Source: Metridium senile
Taxonomy: Eukaryota; Cnidaria; Anthozoa; Actiniaria; Metridiidae
Reading direction: 5' to 3'
Length of the DNA stretch: 64,000 nt
Assembly (NCBI GenBank): GCA_949775045.1
Contig: OX459101.1
Span: forward strand, 14,506,942 to 14,570,941
Shown piece after piece: positions 11,536 through 23,230 of this stretch. Under the pieces are notes generated by a model. It had not been told where the DNA came from. It worked only from the letters and a program-made list of their open reading frames with translations, and did not search any database. Position 1 is the first letter of the stretch. Every line of letters starts with the position of its first letter. Made by a program: the position numbers and the translations under genes.

Positions 11536-11935
11536 CGATTAACGGGTTAGTTCAGTTGGGAGAGCACGGCCTGTTAACCGGAAGGTCGGGGGTTCAAACC
11601 CTAGCCGGACCATCACTCAGGGTCTTTAAATAATTGAGGAGAATATTATAACTTTGTATCTATTTCGGTTTATAATTGTTAGGCTTCTCGTCCTCTCTCG
11701 GATAAGGGCGTTAAATCGGAGGTCCCGTCTCACCACTCACACACTAACCATTAATCGGGGGGACGTAAAAGAACGACTGAGGACGCAGGTCATGACCATC
11801 CTCAGTGAAAGGCCTACACTTACACTAATATATACTAACTACTAACAGCTAACTAGAATGTGTAAAGCGCATTTGAATATATACACATAGAAAGTGCGCT
11901 ATATAAATACCATTATCATTATCATTATCATAAAC
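11536..11935 (+). repeat. tRNA-derived SINE
   Basis: The head resembles a tRNA: box A-like TTAGTTCAGTTGGGAGAGC, an anticodon-loop-like CTGTTAAC and box B GGGTTCAAACCC. The acceptor and anticodon stems do not pair properly, so it is not a working tRNA gene. The body contains GGATAAGGGCGTTAAATC. The tail has TGTAAAGCGC...GTGCGCTATATAAATA followed by a CATTAT microsatellite, as in SINEs that use a LINE partner's 3' end. Confidence 0.75.
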
Positions 11936-12047
11936 ATAACTAAACATAACCTGCACATACAAAAAGTGAAATATATATAGTGGTAATTATTACAATTATA
12001 TAATGTTGAGACTGATTTCATTTTTACTTTCAACAGGAAAATAGTAT

Positions 12048-12254
12048 ATGATCGTTTTAGACCAAGTCATGTGTACTTGGTCATTAACTGAGACAGATTT
12101 GCAAAGAAAAGAAGGATGGGTTTTTAGTCCAAGCTATGGTGGACGTTTCACTGAAGTTCAAATGGCTCTGGGAAGTAAGGGGAATAAAGCAACGTTCATT
12201 GTTAAATTGAACACAAAGATGGCCCTTCAAAAACTGATGACTTCAGGGATTTGA
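12048..12254 (+). other. Short open frame, hypothetical
   Basis: A 68-residue open stretch (WVFSPSYGGRFTEVQMALGS within it) follows an acceptor-like TTTCAACAG. No family is recognised. It may be a last exon of the locus at 11331-11494, but the phases do not join. Confidence 0.25.
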
Positions 12255-12663
12255 GTATACAGTGTACATGCATGACATTTAAGAATAAAAAGTCACACCT
12301 AAATTATAAATACTTGTTAACTTTGTCAATTAATGTATGTGAATTTCAAATTGTTTTGTAAACAGATGACCTATTAATTATTGAGCACTCTTTGTATTAT
12401 ATGTTAAAGAATCAATAGAAATGTGCATGTTTAGGGACCAAAGGGTAATTTGAATGATACACTGGCTAAAATGCAAAATGAATTTTTTTGTAGGTACTTT
12501 TCTGATGATCGATGCTTGAATTAATTAATTTTATTGATTTTTCAAATTCATATATTGCAAATTTAATCATGTTTTCACTTTCACAGTTATTGTTATCATG
12601 AACACCTATTATATGAAAGCTTTATTTAATCAGTGGTTGCCGCTAATATTATGCAATTTCATT

Positions 12664-12870
12664 TTATGGAAGTCATCCACCTCACCGCTCAAACCTCTTA
12701 AGAAAATGAGGAGTTTCATTGCGGGAACATATTTTGTATAGTTGAATTGATCTTTATTCTTTGTCCACAGTGTAACTCTTCAAGAAGGAATTACTGCTGG
12801 TGCTCTTCAAAAAAATTTTTGGAAGAGGCAGATTACCATGGCAGGGGAATGCATCAGAATTAGAGGATAA
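12664..12870 (+). repeat. Dispersed exon-bearing repeat, copy 1
   Basis: About 200 bp is nearly identical to 45465-45665. It includes a splice acceptor (TTTGTCCACAG) and the frame VTLQEGITAGALQK followed by ITMAGECIRIRG. In the second location it follows RecQ-like helicase remains, so it is probably an exon of that repeated element or gene. Confidence 0.55.
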
Positions 12871-14190
12871 GACATAAAAGAAAATGTAAAAATTGGCATT
12901 ATGGTTTTGGTCTTGCTGTAAATACCAATATAAAACTTTACTTTTGTGTCTAATACTAGCTCTTATTATCAAACTAGTCACAGACGAGGAAAAATATCAC
13001 AGGATTAGGACTGGATCAATAAAAATATACAGATATATTTTTACTCGTCTACGACTAGCCTTTCAAGTACAAAATACTTTGGTTTATAAAATGACAAAAA
13101 CCTTTTTTTTCTGATTATTGGATAATAAACAACTTATTGCACAGTTTGATAATATGGCTGTATATTTTACTTGTAAATAAGATATAATTATTCTGATGCA
13201 ATTCCCCTTGCTGTCTGATTTGTATCATGGTTATATCAGACAGCCTGTACCATATCTCTATCTATCTATTGTAAAGCATGGTTAAAAAAACAGTCGTTGT
13301 TAAGTTAGTTTTTTAACAAAACAATAGAATTAGAGCTGTGTTGGTATTTAATCAGCATGCCCAAGGAGTTGAATTTCAATGCAAACCAGAGCTGAGCATT
13401 TGAACCTGTTATCATTTTACTCTCATCTTATTTTTCATTGTCAAGGTCACATGACCTGGTCCTGCGTGCAAAGGGCTTTAAAAGAGCTTCCAACTAAGCA
13501 TTTGGGGCTCTTTAAAAAAATGAAACATTTATTCTTGGGTTATCTTTGTATACCCTGTTAACTTCTAATACATCACATACAAAGAGATCTCACTAATTTA
13601 CATTGCCTGATATAAAACTTGGGTTTAAATGTTTCTTAACACCCACGTTCTCACATTCAGGTGTTAACTGTACTCAATGTAGGTTCAAACAATTAGGCGA
13701 GGGTTAATTTGTATTGAGATTCCAGACAGAGTGCTGCATTTGATTGGCTGAAATCCCTAATCATTTTAGTAAATGAATTTTGATAAAAAATCGTTGTCAT
13801 GTATAATTTATTATATTAATTTGCAAAAATTGTGTACGCAATTTGCACTCTAAAACTACTATGTATAGTGCAGTGAACTCAAAATCATGATTACCTATAC
13901 AAATATAAAGGCTCTTTGATATTTTATGCTATTTTTGAATACGGACACTAAAACAAAGAACACTTATTTAGTGCTAACCAATCAGATTCGAGAAAAGAAA
14001 CAAAAGGTATTGGCATTATATTTACTTTTTACCCTTTAATTGTTGAGATATCAAATATGAATAAAAAAGAATACTCTTTTGGTCATTAATTTTGTGAAGT
14101 TGGAATTGAACCAGAACCGCTTTACGTGGTGACCAACAGGAATGGTGTGGCATGCAATTCTGCATGCCTTGTGTGTATGTGTCTGTCAAC
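12871..14190. other. Non-coding stretch
   Basis: No gene can be supported. The DNA is AT-rich with scattered short open frames lacking any recognisable motif. Confidence 0.5.
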
Positions 14191-14259
14191 AGGGCAATAA
14201 GTGATTTCAATAGAAGGCTTATACGAGACCACAGACAGATACTGGAGCTCTCACTGCGG

Positions 14260-14785
14260 GGCCAATCATGCAGCCCCCCAATGCCGCAACGCTGCTGACC
14301 AACAAACCGCGCTCCAACAGAACCGACCTCTGGCTCCTAATACACACGTTAGAGAGCCCTCCGGTTACCCCTGTCATGGTAGATCGACTTAAGGATTTGT
14401 TAAGCGGCTATGATTCGCATCTCAAACATTACCTTGTACAAAATCATTTTTAATCCATAAATTATGGAGTGCAGTTGGTCGTGACCGCTCCGCTGATATA
14501 CGCTTGCCTATAACAAGGCAGGTCCTACATGAACTCATATGTTCTCTTACGTCAACCAACACCTCGGCTACGAAGCGCACGCTATATTCTGCAATGTTTT
14601 TGACTGCCTTCTATGGCTTCTTTCGCATCGGCGAGCTTGCGACCAAAACGACTAAAGGATCAGATGACGTTGTTCAATATGAAGATATTCGCTTTCTCAC
14701 TAGGAACGGACAAATTCAAATGGTGAAGATCACCATTCGTAAATTCAAACATAACGCTAACTGTGAAAGTGAAAGTGACCACTAA
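14260..14785 (+). pseudogene. Internally deleted tyrosine-recombinase retroelement
   Basis: The first part reads MVDRLKDLLSGYDSHLK, matching the linker before the reverse transcriptase of DIRS/Ngaro-type elements (compare RADRLSFLLSGYDPS at about 38940). Soon after it, a second frame reads ITRQVLHELICSL and FYGFFRIGELA, the first catalytic arginine block of a tyrosine recombinase. The reverse transcriptase and RNase H are missing between them, so this is a deletion derivative. It also lacks the HxxR and tyrosine block. Confidence 0.65.
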
Positions 14786-15235
14786 AGTGGCATCTAAAGG
14801 GTTTTCTTTTTGTGAACTGGGAAAATAGGATTTTATGCACTGGTCACCAATCAAATAAAACACACATGGCAATAATATTTTAGCAAAACATAATTTGAAA
14901 GTTACAAGACTTTCAGTGATATAAAAACTACTGAAATGAGTCCGGTTCATTCAAAAAAAGTTGTCATATCATAATTTGTAGTCCAACGGCAATAGCTCCT
15001 AAAAAGGCCCTGGATCCCAAAGATCCACTACCATCCAGGTATACCAGTTTACCCTGCAAAAAGGATCTAGTTTGTTTTGTTATGTAGCTCTGAATTTCTA
15101 CTAGATTCATATTCTTACTTTTGATGACTGGTACTGAATACATCTCAGACTTGGAGAAACAAACAAGCAAATGATCAAATTATTACTATTAAAATGAACA
15201 AATAAGTGTTTAAAAAATATAAAAGAAAAAAAATG

Positions 15236-15313
15236 TTCATGTCACTGCGAATCGAACTCAGATCACTAACATGCTACATGAGTCAGCGTGTTAGCCTGGT
15301 GCTCCAGCCCATC
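15236..15313 (-). repeat. Degenerate tRNA-like sequence with long variable arm
   Basis: On the minus strand a box A-like CTGGAGCACCAGG and a box B GAGTTCGATTCGC are spaced as in a class II (Ser/Leu-like) tRNA. The acceptor stem is not convincing. It is most likely a tRNA pseudogene or SINE head. Confidence 0.35.
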
Positions 15314-15319
15314 AAAAGG

Positions 15320-16600
15320 GGAGATGCAAAAGGGTGAAGTCATTAAAGATTTAATGGGCCAAAGTCATTCAAAGTTTGAAGCCCGAGATAATGCTTCAGA
15401 TAGCGTCTTATTATATCTATAGCGTCTTATTATATCTATATCATTTTATAAATATTTTCCCTTATTGTTATTCACAAGATATGATTCGATTGTTTTTTGT
15501 TGATTTATGATTAATGTTTAACTAGTTAGAGTACTACTGTCACGTACTGTAATTCGATTCTCTTAATGTTTTTACACACGTGCGAATCTGCTACTATTGC
15601 TACTTGTCTACCAATTCAATCAAATTTAACCGTCTATTTAGCTACAAAGGCACACCAAAGTAAGTGACCTTAATTGTTTACACTTAAGTAATATTCATGT
15701 GAAGTTTTAGTTGATTATCGACTATGATTGTATAATTATCTTTGACCGTTTGTATACATACCAGAGAACTTGATTCTCATCATATAGTACAGCTTATAAT
15801 CGAATAATTGTGACATTTAGACTAGATCTATTGCAGTTCGAACCACACAATATACATAGATTGAAATACGCTACCGCTACAACCATATCTGAGTGACACA
15901 ATCAACTTAATTTGTGCGTTCGAATCGTGCCGATCTCTATAATTTTATCTGCTACCTACGTAATCGTAGATTACACTTATTCCTTCTTTAGTAAAAAGTG
16001 CATCAATCATGTTGAGTTTTTAAAGATACGTCTATATAATTTGAATTTCAAATATTTGTATTTACATATCTAACGTTACAAATAAAAGCATCAATTTATT
16101 GATAATATTTTTGCACTTTAATCAACTGGTCATTTCTTTCACGTCTATAAAACTACAATACTTTTACATTTCAATCAATATGACCTTTACCATTCTAATA
16201 TTCCTATTATTATACATATTATTATTATTATTATTATTATTATATAGATCCTTTTCTTTCTTTTTTTTACATCTACTTCAATTCATTCATGTACCTTTAC
16301 TTTTTCCTATTTTATGTCTCCTTTGTAGCTATTTTTGTAATGTCCACCCCCTCCACAGGTGACCTGGAGAACATCCTGGATCTGCCTCTCAAACCCATAG
16401 TTCTTCGAAGTCCTAGAATGACCTATTGCCACTTTGCAGTGACAACATTTTTTCAAATAACTATATACAGGCATAAATACCTCTTTATTCTATTCTAAAA
16501 TCTAAAAGTGTTTAATACTTTTTTCATCACTCTGGGAGTAACTACATGTGCTCCTAGAGCTCCTTTAATTTAAACTAGACGTTTCTTTTTTTTTTTTGCA
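15320..16600. other. Non-coding stretch with ATT microsatellite
   Basis: No gene is seen. A TTA microsatellite lies at about 16215-16243. A run of T at about 16587-16598 belongs to a polypyrimidine tract before a possible exon at 16605. Confidence 0.5.
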
Positions 16601-16604
16601 ACAG

Positions 16605-16698
16605 AACATCAACTCGTATAGTCCCTGGCTTGCTATGGCAAAGAGTGCCCAATCTACATGGGAATTGGTGTGCAAAGTGTGCACGATGTATGAAAATG
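16605..16698 (+). other. Possible small exon
   Basis: A strong acceptor (poly-T then GCAACAG) and a donor (ATG/GTAAAG) bound 94 bp open in the frame that reads NSYSPWLAMAKSAQ. No family is recognised. It may be a host exon or chance. Confidence 0.25.
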
Positions 16699-16883
16699 GT
16701 AAAGTGAAAGGTAAATCTTATAAACATCTATTAAACCCAAATTGCAACCATAACAATGTGTCATGACAAGAGAGATGGACATTGAAAAACATTTTACATC
16801 ATCAAAACCTCTTCAAACAAACACAAAAAAGGAGACATGTGGCATTATTTCTTAACCCTATGGAATAACAATTTTCTCATATA

Positions 16884-17190
16884 ATATAGGAGTTAAAAAG
16901 GTGGAATAGACTGCCTCTTGATATAAGACTGTCTAATTCCCATAGTAATTTTAAGAGCATGCTAAAAACTCATTTTTTTAAATTAGCTTTTTACGATTAG
17001 AACTTTTCTTTTTGTTAAATTGACATTATTATTAATTTTATTCAATTATATTTTATTAGTTAGGTATTTTAGTATATTGTGAATAGATTAAAAACCATTG
17101 TAAATATATATATATATATATTTTTCTATATAATTTATTGATATTGTATTTTATATGTAATGCGCAGTCGATCATATATTAGCATGTTAC
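16884..17190 (+). pseudogene. 3' end of a non-LTR retrotransposon
   Basis: The reading WNRLPLDIRLSNSHSNFK, followed by MLKTHFFKLAF, is the usual C-terminal end of CR1/L2-type LINE reverse transcriptase proteins. An AT-rich tail with TA repeats follows, and then CAATGCGCAG-type palindromic tail sequence. Only the 3' end is present, as expected of 5'-truncated insertions. Confidence 0.6.
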
Positions 17191-17439
17191 ACTGCGCAAT
17201 ATTAAGTATTATTACCACCCCCTCCTCACACCGATAACAGTACACGGATAAGGAACCAACCCTCAACCCCAACCAGCAGACCAGCACTACTCTCCACACC
17301 CAAATCCAAACCCTACCCTTTACCCCACATACTTACACGCCCTCCATGAGCCACCACAACTACAGGTATCACAATAACAGAAGGGCAATGACCACTCCCA
17401 CCAACCGCACACACATCATTAATACTCTACACACAGAGT

Positions 17440-18195
17440 ATATATTTAAACAGACATGATTATTTCTGTCAAAATGTAAGGAAAAAGGGTGTACTCATCG
17501 AAAAAGATCTTGTTAAAAGACGACGCTTTGCCCGTGCCATGAAAAATGACTATGGACACGATGTGTGGACCAAGAAGATAAATTTCTATTACGGTGTTAG
17601 TTTTGTGTATAAAAAAAATCCATTCGATCAAGCGAGATGTCCGCATGGAAGGATATGGAGAAAGAAAAGTGAAGGTCTTCAACCTGGATGCACAGCCAAG
17701 GGACGGAAGGAGGGGAGTGGCGGAAAAAAAAGTCAAGCTTATTGTGGCTATAAGTTTCCAAAAAGGTGTCATAAATTGTGAGCAATATGAACACATGAAT
17801 GGGAAGTTTTTTAGTAACTACATAAAGCGAAAATTTCCCATTCTGTTTGAAGCTGCCGTAAAGGAAACTCCAGAATGTGGATCCAGAATGGAAACCTGAA
17901 TGAAAATTCAGCTCTACCTAAAAAAGCTTGGGAACTTTTCAATGCGGAGTTGTTGTCTATACCACCTCATTCGCCAGACATCAACCCCATTGAAAATATG
18001 TTCCATGTAATCAGAAAAGAACTAGAAGAAGCCATAGAGAAACACATAACATGTGAGAGCTATACCGAATTTAGTGAAAGAGTGAAAACAACAATTTGGT
18101 CTCAGAATACTGAGTATATTGACTCCATCATTCTAAGCTTAAACAAAAGGATGGATATGATTGTAAAAAACAACGGTCAACTGACCAAATATTAA
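17440..18195 (+). pseudogene. RepTc copy 2 transposase, decayed
   Basis: Homologous to the intact transposase at 21401-22507 from about residue 130 to the C-terminal LTKY. A frameshift near 17720 and another near 17875 split it. The catalytic positions are lost: the first aspartate motif reads FYYGVSF instead of FYLDGVSF, and the second region reads IQNGNLNENS instead of VMDNDPSQTS. The third motif, SPDINPIEN, is kept. The N-terminal DNA-binding domain is missing. Its 3' end faces the Rep remnant at 18656-19955, the same convergent arrangement as in the intact copies. Confidence 0.85.
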
Positions 18196-18655
18196 ACGGA
18201 TTTTGATAACTGATAATAAAATAATCAAAGATAATTATATATTGACACGTACTTCTTATATATAGTACATAGACACGTGCCCTCTAACGTACTACCCTCC
18301 CCATATCTTAACACAGGTATCCCAAAATACGTAGAACTAGACACACTGTTTATAACCTTTTTGATAAAAAGTTAAGTCTATTCATATTAGGAACATTTTC
18401 TATATACTTTTAAAAAGTGGAAGGACCAGCAAGATATTATGTCCAATAAATTTGTATTATTTGGTCCTTCATTGTCCTTAGTGGGTTTTTTACATATTCT
18501 AATATAACACCCAGTTGTACACATGTTCTTCGTTGAAAAATCAATAACTTTTATTTATTTCACAACAAAAAATGAATAATTTTATATACAGTTAATCATT
18601 AACATTATACAGCAGCATGATACTTCATATGTAATATCAACACATCTTCAACAAA
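18196..18655. other. Intergenic region of RepTc copy 2
   Basis: This is non-coding DNA between the convergent genes. It holds a 9-bp perfect inverted repeat (GAAGGACCA at 18420-18428 and TGGTCCTTC at 18462-18470). The TACTCCA dyad of the other copies is not visible. Confidence 0.6.
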
Positions 18656-19955
18656 TTAATGCCCTGTGATAAGCGTTGCAAAGCAACGCTTACACGTAGT
18701 AACTTCTCTCTGTTCTGCTATTGGTATTTGGTAGTTGAATGAAAATACTTTCCATCTTACAGACATCATTTCAGTTTCAATTTCGTCAATCGAACTTCCT
18801 CTTACGTAAATCAATTGATGCTTGATATTTGCAAAGACCGGCGTGTCTTTCTCAAAAGAAGTATCATGGGCGAAGTGCGTCTTCAGCGCTGGTAGGTGAA
18901 CAACTTGACCTTCTAACATCAACAGCAAATCGTGCCAGGGAATTATTTTTTCACTCCAGCGAAAATCGTTAAGAAATATTACTTCGGCTGCATCCGCGCC
19001 AATCCAAGCAAAGCTCCCAGACGCAGGATTTGTAAATGTTTTGAATAAAGTGTTTAACGTGTTTAACGCAATTTGCTGGCCCAACTAGCATGATATTTCA
19101 CGTTTATCCTCTTCCCTTTTCAAGCAGTTCTTTGAAGGCATGGGCAAAGGCGTCGCTACTGATTCCATTGTATTGTAAAATTTCTTTAGCACAAAGTTGC
19201 CATGCACCGTTGCACCCCTCTATACATTCTTCTTTAGTAGCTTCTATTAATATTTCTATTCGACTTTTCCTAGCTCTGTCAATATCTTGCTGTGCATTCA
19301 CCATCAACCAAGTCGTAGAAACTAAGTTGGTAATAGACTTCGCCGATCGGTTTAAAATCAATTCAGCCAAATCAGTTTTTCCCTCTTGTTTTTGACTCTG
19401 AGCTAGTGCTAATATAGTTCAGTAGTTGATTTTAGATTCTTCTTGTGAATGATCTCTGATACATCGAATGCTCTCAATTTCTGCTTTCAACGTTTTCTTT
19501 CGTTTCGTAGACGGCGCGGATTTTCTTCATCTGAATTAGATTCACATGATTCATCATAGTCAGCGCTTCTCACAGCCGATAGACGTCTTGTGCGGCTTGC
19601 AGAGTCTGTCCTTGGTTCCCCTTCGTTGGTAAGGTCAGGATGGTTTTCACTTTGTTCGTAGCTCCGCTCGTCTTTGGTAACGTATTTCCAGGCGCTGTAG
19701 TAGTTATGATGAACGCTTGAGAAATGAACTTCGATGTCATAGTTTTCTTCCAAAAAACGCTTTGCGGGTAGCCAACGATGCTTTCCATCAAGTTTTATGG
19801 CCAAGTGATAATGTTCACCTGTTGTAGCATGTTTTTCACGACTACAACACCACTGAAGTACCTTACAGTTAAACGACCCGAAAGCAAGTAGTACTGGATT
19901 AGCGAATTCCATTCTTGACGGGAATCGCACTAAATCAGCTTGGATTTCAATCACA
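18656..19955 (-). pseudogene. RepTc copy 2 Rep protein, decayed and 5'-truncated
   Basis: The N-terminal part keeps the HUH motif GEHYHLAIKLDGKHRW and the catalytic tyrosine motif AWKYVTKDE. The helicase part keeps a Walker A remnant (GPANC..K), LNDFRW and the terminal CKRC pair. Frameshifts near 19090 and 19400, and stops, disrupt it. The 5' end stops abruptly at about 19955, where sequence of an unrelated repeated gene (KRGISWH family) begins on the opposite strand. No terminal module remains on this side, so a deletion or rearrangement fused the two. Confidence 0.85.
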
Positions 19956-20902
19956 AAGCGATTGGTTCGCTAAACGTGGCATAAGTTGGCACTTAGCAGT
20001 GGCCATGCATCGAGACAGAGAGAACATGCAAACGTTGACTTTCGCTCATGAGTTTGAGAAATGCAACCAGGTTAGCGACACAGTTTTAGCTGTAATTAAT
20101 GATGTATTCCGTCAAATCAAGATATCTGCACCTGAGGTAACAACTGTCCACCTTAGACAAGAAAACGCTGGTTGTTACCATTCTGCGTCAGTTGTGCTAT
20201 CTGTCTATAATGTAGCAGAGAGACATAACATCAAGCTTGCGTCTATGGACTTCTCTGCTCCACAAGGAGGCAAGGGGTCGTGTGACCGAAAAATTGCAAC
20301 CATCAAAAGCAAGATGAAAATCTACTTAAATGAAGGTCATGATATTGAGACGGCTGAGCAGATGGCTGCAGCTATGGAGTCAAATGGTGGAATTCCAGGG
20401 GTCAGAGTGAGGATATGTGGCCAGCAAAGTGCTGAGGTGCCTTTTACCATCAAACTGGATGGCATCAGTTTTCTGAACAACATGAAATTCAGTAAAGAGG
20501 GTATCAGAGTGTGGAGGGCTTATGGTATTGGACCTGGTAAACTCAAGCCATGGACAGATTTTAGAATACCTACAGACTACCAGCCACCCACACTTAATGA
20601 TGCACATGAATTCAGCACCCATTCATCCTCTGTTACATTTACCAAAATAACTGCAATGCTTACTAAAAAGGTCCTAAATCTGATGCAGACAATGCAAGAA
20701 CCCAGGCTGAAGCTGAAAAAGAAAGTTCAGACACAGAGGAGTAAAGTCTATTTTTTTGCCCGAAGAACGGTGCATCAAGTCCTTTCAGCGCCTATCTGCA
20801 CTACACAGCTCGACTGTGGTACTCACAAGTATGCCCTTGAGGGTGAAATCCTGTATGACAAAGCTGCACTGATGTACGCTGCAAAATTGGAACAAGGACC
20901 TA
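19956..20902 (+). pseudogene. 5' part of a repeated invertebrate gene, split by the RepTc array
   Basis: The open frame reads SDWFAKRGISWHLAVAMHR, then VTTVHLRQENAGCYHSA, FSAPQGGKGSCDRKIA and GTHKYALEGEILYDKA. I recognise the pattern as a high-copy uncharacterised family of corals, amphioxus and molluscs that may be an RNase H-like or transposase-derived protein; this is recollection, not a search result. The 5' end is lost at the junction with RepTc copy 2. The frame runs into the array at 20903. Its continuation is at 29515-30059, and joining across one TA keeps the phase. Confidence 0.65.
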
Positions 20903-21156
20903 CAATAATGGACATAAATATTGGGACACAGCAGGTTATTAGTGGTTTTTCACATATAATTGTTCATTTTTCATCATATCCTCCCCCTCCCCCCCTATCT
21001 CAATGTTGATTTGACCAAGGAATGCCTACCAATGACCCATGTAACTCATGAACGGTCAACATTGAATGGAGGGGGGAGGGGAGGGCTAAAAATGATGAAG
21101 GGTAACGTTTTTATTCGAATTGTTAATGTTGTCCCAAACAATATTGTCCGTGATTG
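20903..21156. repeat. Terminal module M1 (left end of array)
   Basis: An imperfect 254-bp palindrome. The left edge CAATAATGGACA faces the right edge TGTCCGTGATTG. Further in, TTGGGACA faces TGTCCCAA. Then a C-rich run and CAATGTTGA (21001-21009) face TCAACATTG (21056-21064) and a G-rich run. The loop is about 46 bases. The base at 20907 is A, whereas M2 and M3 have C. Confidence 0.85.
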
Positions 21157-21400
21157 TCTTGTACAAGTAATTCATTAGAAAGTGTGATAATATCAGGTTT
21201 CGTCAATGTATATATTATTATAAATTACGGACAATGCAAGATAATGAATCATTTCAGTATACATGTTATTTTGTACATTTTTTGTGGTTGATTGGGTTAA
21301 TTTTGTGTTTTTCATATGCTCGCGGACTGACGGGATTCCTGTGTAAACGTAATTATTATGTCATAGACTGCAAAATTTCATTTTTCTTGCACAATCAGAC
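21157..21400 (+). promoter_or_regulatory. Leader of the array transposase, unit 1
   Basis: This 244-bp non-coding leader starts with TCTT and the palindrome CTTGTACAAG. Together with the AAGA that precedes M2, this extends the inverted repeat of the internal module edges to AAGACAATCA. The same leader recurs at 25335-25578. No confident core promoter is seen. Confidence 0.4.
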
Positions 21401-22507
21401 ATGGTGGCAAAACTTAAGCCAACAAAAGTAGCGTATGCTATTCTGTTACGCGAGAAAGAACGTTATTCATTCCGTATTATCGCAAAAAAGTGTAACATTT
21501 CCAAATCGTCAGCACATCGAATATGGAAGTATCGTCAAAACTACCTTCGAAGTGAATGTAAAGAAAAGGCAATTGTGCATAGAAATAAGGGACGGAAACC
21601 TCGAATCAATGAAAGAGACAAGAGAGAAATGCTGAGAACACTCACAAGAATGAGAAAGAAAGATGTTAATCTAACCGTCATGTCGTTAGTTAGAGAGGCG
21701 GGAATAGATCCGACATTGGTGCATCGAAGGACATTTACAAGATACCTTAACAAATGGGGGTTTCACTTCCTTCAATCTCGAAAAAAGGGACTGTTAAGTG
21801 ACAAGGACAAGGAATTGCGCTTAAAGTATGCAAAGAAGATGCGGAGTTTATTGAAGGACAATCCTACGTTTTACACTCATCACATAGCTTTCTACTTGGA
21901 TGGAGTATCCTTTATACATAAGTACAACCCCAAGAATGAAGCCTGTAGACCGAAATCTCGAGTTTGGAGGAAAAAGGGCGAGGGGTTATCAATAACGGCA
22001 AGAGGAACAAAAGAGCTGGCTGGTGGACGAAGGCTTCACATTATGGTGGCCGTTGCATATGGCAAAGGCGTTGTATTATGCCAACCATATGAGAAGTTGA
22101 ACGGTGAGTTCTTCGCCAACTTTATTCGGACGCATTTTAATTTAACGTTTGGAAAGGCAGGCCCGAAAGTAATGGGACAAAGACTATTTGTAATGGACAA
22201 CGACCCAAGTCAAACAAGCTGTAAAGCAATGAGTGCATTAAGTGACATTGAGGCGACATTGCATCGCATCCCCAGCCGCACACAGGACCTAAATCCTCCA
22301 GAAAATGTTTTCCATATAGTTAAAAAGAGACTCGAACAAGAAGCTATAACTTTGAATTTGACGATGGAAACATTTGACAACTTTAAAGAACGGGTATTGA
22401 AATGCTTTCAAAGTATTGACAGTGATTTAATTGATAAAACAATTGCGAGCTTACCAAAGCGCGTAGAAAACATTATCAGTCTCTGTGGAGGACGAACAAA
22501 ATACTGA
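21401..22507 (+). CDS. RepTc Tc1/mariner-type (DD34E) transposase, unit 1
   Basis: An intact 368-residue transposase expected to excise and insert the element at TA. The N-terminal DNA-binding region has a helix-turn-helix (about residues 22-42, with NISKSSAHRIW) and an AT-hook-like GRKPR at 64-68. The RNase H-like catalytic triad is D167 (FYLDGVSF), D266 (FVMDNDPSQ) and E301 (DLNPPEN). There are 34 residues between the second D and E, the Tc1-type DD34E spacing. The length fits the family. The start is the ATG after the leader; no earlier in-frame start is needed. It is convergent with the Rep at 23483-24805. Divergent homologues are at 1572-2681, 17440-18195 and 50095-50294. Confidence 0.93.
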   Translation: MVAKLKPTKVAYAILLREKERYSFRIIAKKCNISKSSAHRIWKYRQNYLRSECKEKAIVHRNKGRKPRINERDKREMLRTLTRMRKKDVNLTVMSLVREAGIDPTLVHRRTFTRYLNKWGFHFLQSRKKGLLSDKDKELRLKYAKKMRSLLKDNPTFYTHHIAFYLDGVSFIHKYNPKNEACRPKSRVWRKKGEGLSITARGTKELAGGRRLHIMVAVAYGKGVVLCQPYEKLNGEFFANFIRTHFNLTFGKAGPKVMGQRLFVMDNDPSQTSCKAMSALSDIEATLHRIPSRTQDLNPPENVFHIVKKRLEQEAITLNLTMETFDNFKERVLKCFQSIDSDLIDKTIASLPKRVENIISLCGGRTKY

Positions 22508-22811
22508 ATACCTATACTTAATTATTGATCATTAATTTTATCTGGAGGACGAACAAAATACTATACCGGGTGCCTATACTTATTGAACACATTCAAATGT
22601 AACCATAATCTATCATTTATTTGTCAATAGAATGTATTTTGATCTCTAAATAAACAGTAATATTCTACAAGATTCAGGTATTTATTTAATGATAATGATC
22701 ACTAGTACAATATATTATAATATAAACCATGTTTTATAATTACAAACAATCAAGGATAATTACTATATCAAGTATCATGAACAATAGGCCGATCAGCATA
22801 TTAAGTTACAA

Positions 22812-23210
22812 TACTCCATACTACTCCACACGACCTTATGTGTTAAACAACAATATAAATCAGTATAATTTTGATAAATTATACTTGTCTTCTACGACAA
22901 ATCAGTCATGTACACTTTCTAGAGCATGTACGTCTAATAATGTTCATGGAATGTTACGTATAATATGATAATCATCATTACTCCACTGTGATCTATATAA
23001 AAGTTGATAGTCTAATAGATTTACTTAACATTCATATGGAGTAATGTGCGTTTAAATACAATATGTCAACAATTTCTGTTGATAAGGGGACTAAACCGTA
23101 GAAGACGACTTCATAGTCTTATATAAAGCTAATTAAGATCCATATATTAAAATGAACAATCCTATTGTGTTATAATTATCAGTTAACATGATGGAGTATT
23201 GAGTGGAGTA
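22812..23210. promoter_or_regulatory. Dyad of six TACTCCA sites, unit 1 (candidate iterons/origin)
   Basis: TACTCCA occurs at 22812-22818, 22822-22828 and 22979-22985. Its complement TGGAGTA occurs at 23037-23043, 23192-23198 and 23204-23210. The three pairs are symmetric about 23010-23011 within one base. A TATA-like CTATATAAAAG lies between the inner sites (about 22993-23003). The divergent copy 1 has the same core and symmetry at 1057-1421. Repeated sites with dyad geometry near a rep gene suggest initiator-binding iterons. A bidirectional promoter inside the convergent intergenic region is the alternative. Confidence 0.6.
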
Positions 23211-23230
23211 ATGTATAGCTTATTTCCTCG

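Noticed and set aside
11536..11610. Functional tRNA-Asn gene
   Set aside because: Box A and B and the GTT anticodon position are present, but acceptor and anticodon stems do not pair, and the sequence continues into a SINE body and tail.
13210..13245. 10-bp inverted repeat (GCTGTCTGAT/ATCAGACAGC)
   Set aside because: It is an isolated short hairpin of the kind expected by chance in 64 kb, with no supporting context.
22729..22968. 79-residue open frame in the intergenic region as a third RepTc gene
   Set aside because: It has no recognisable motif, overlaps the left half of the TACTCCA dyad, and no counterpart is apparent in copy 1.
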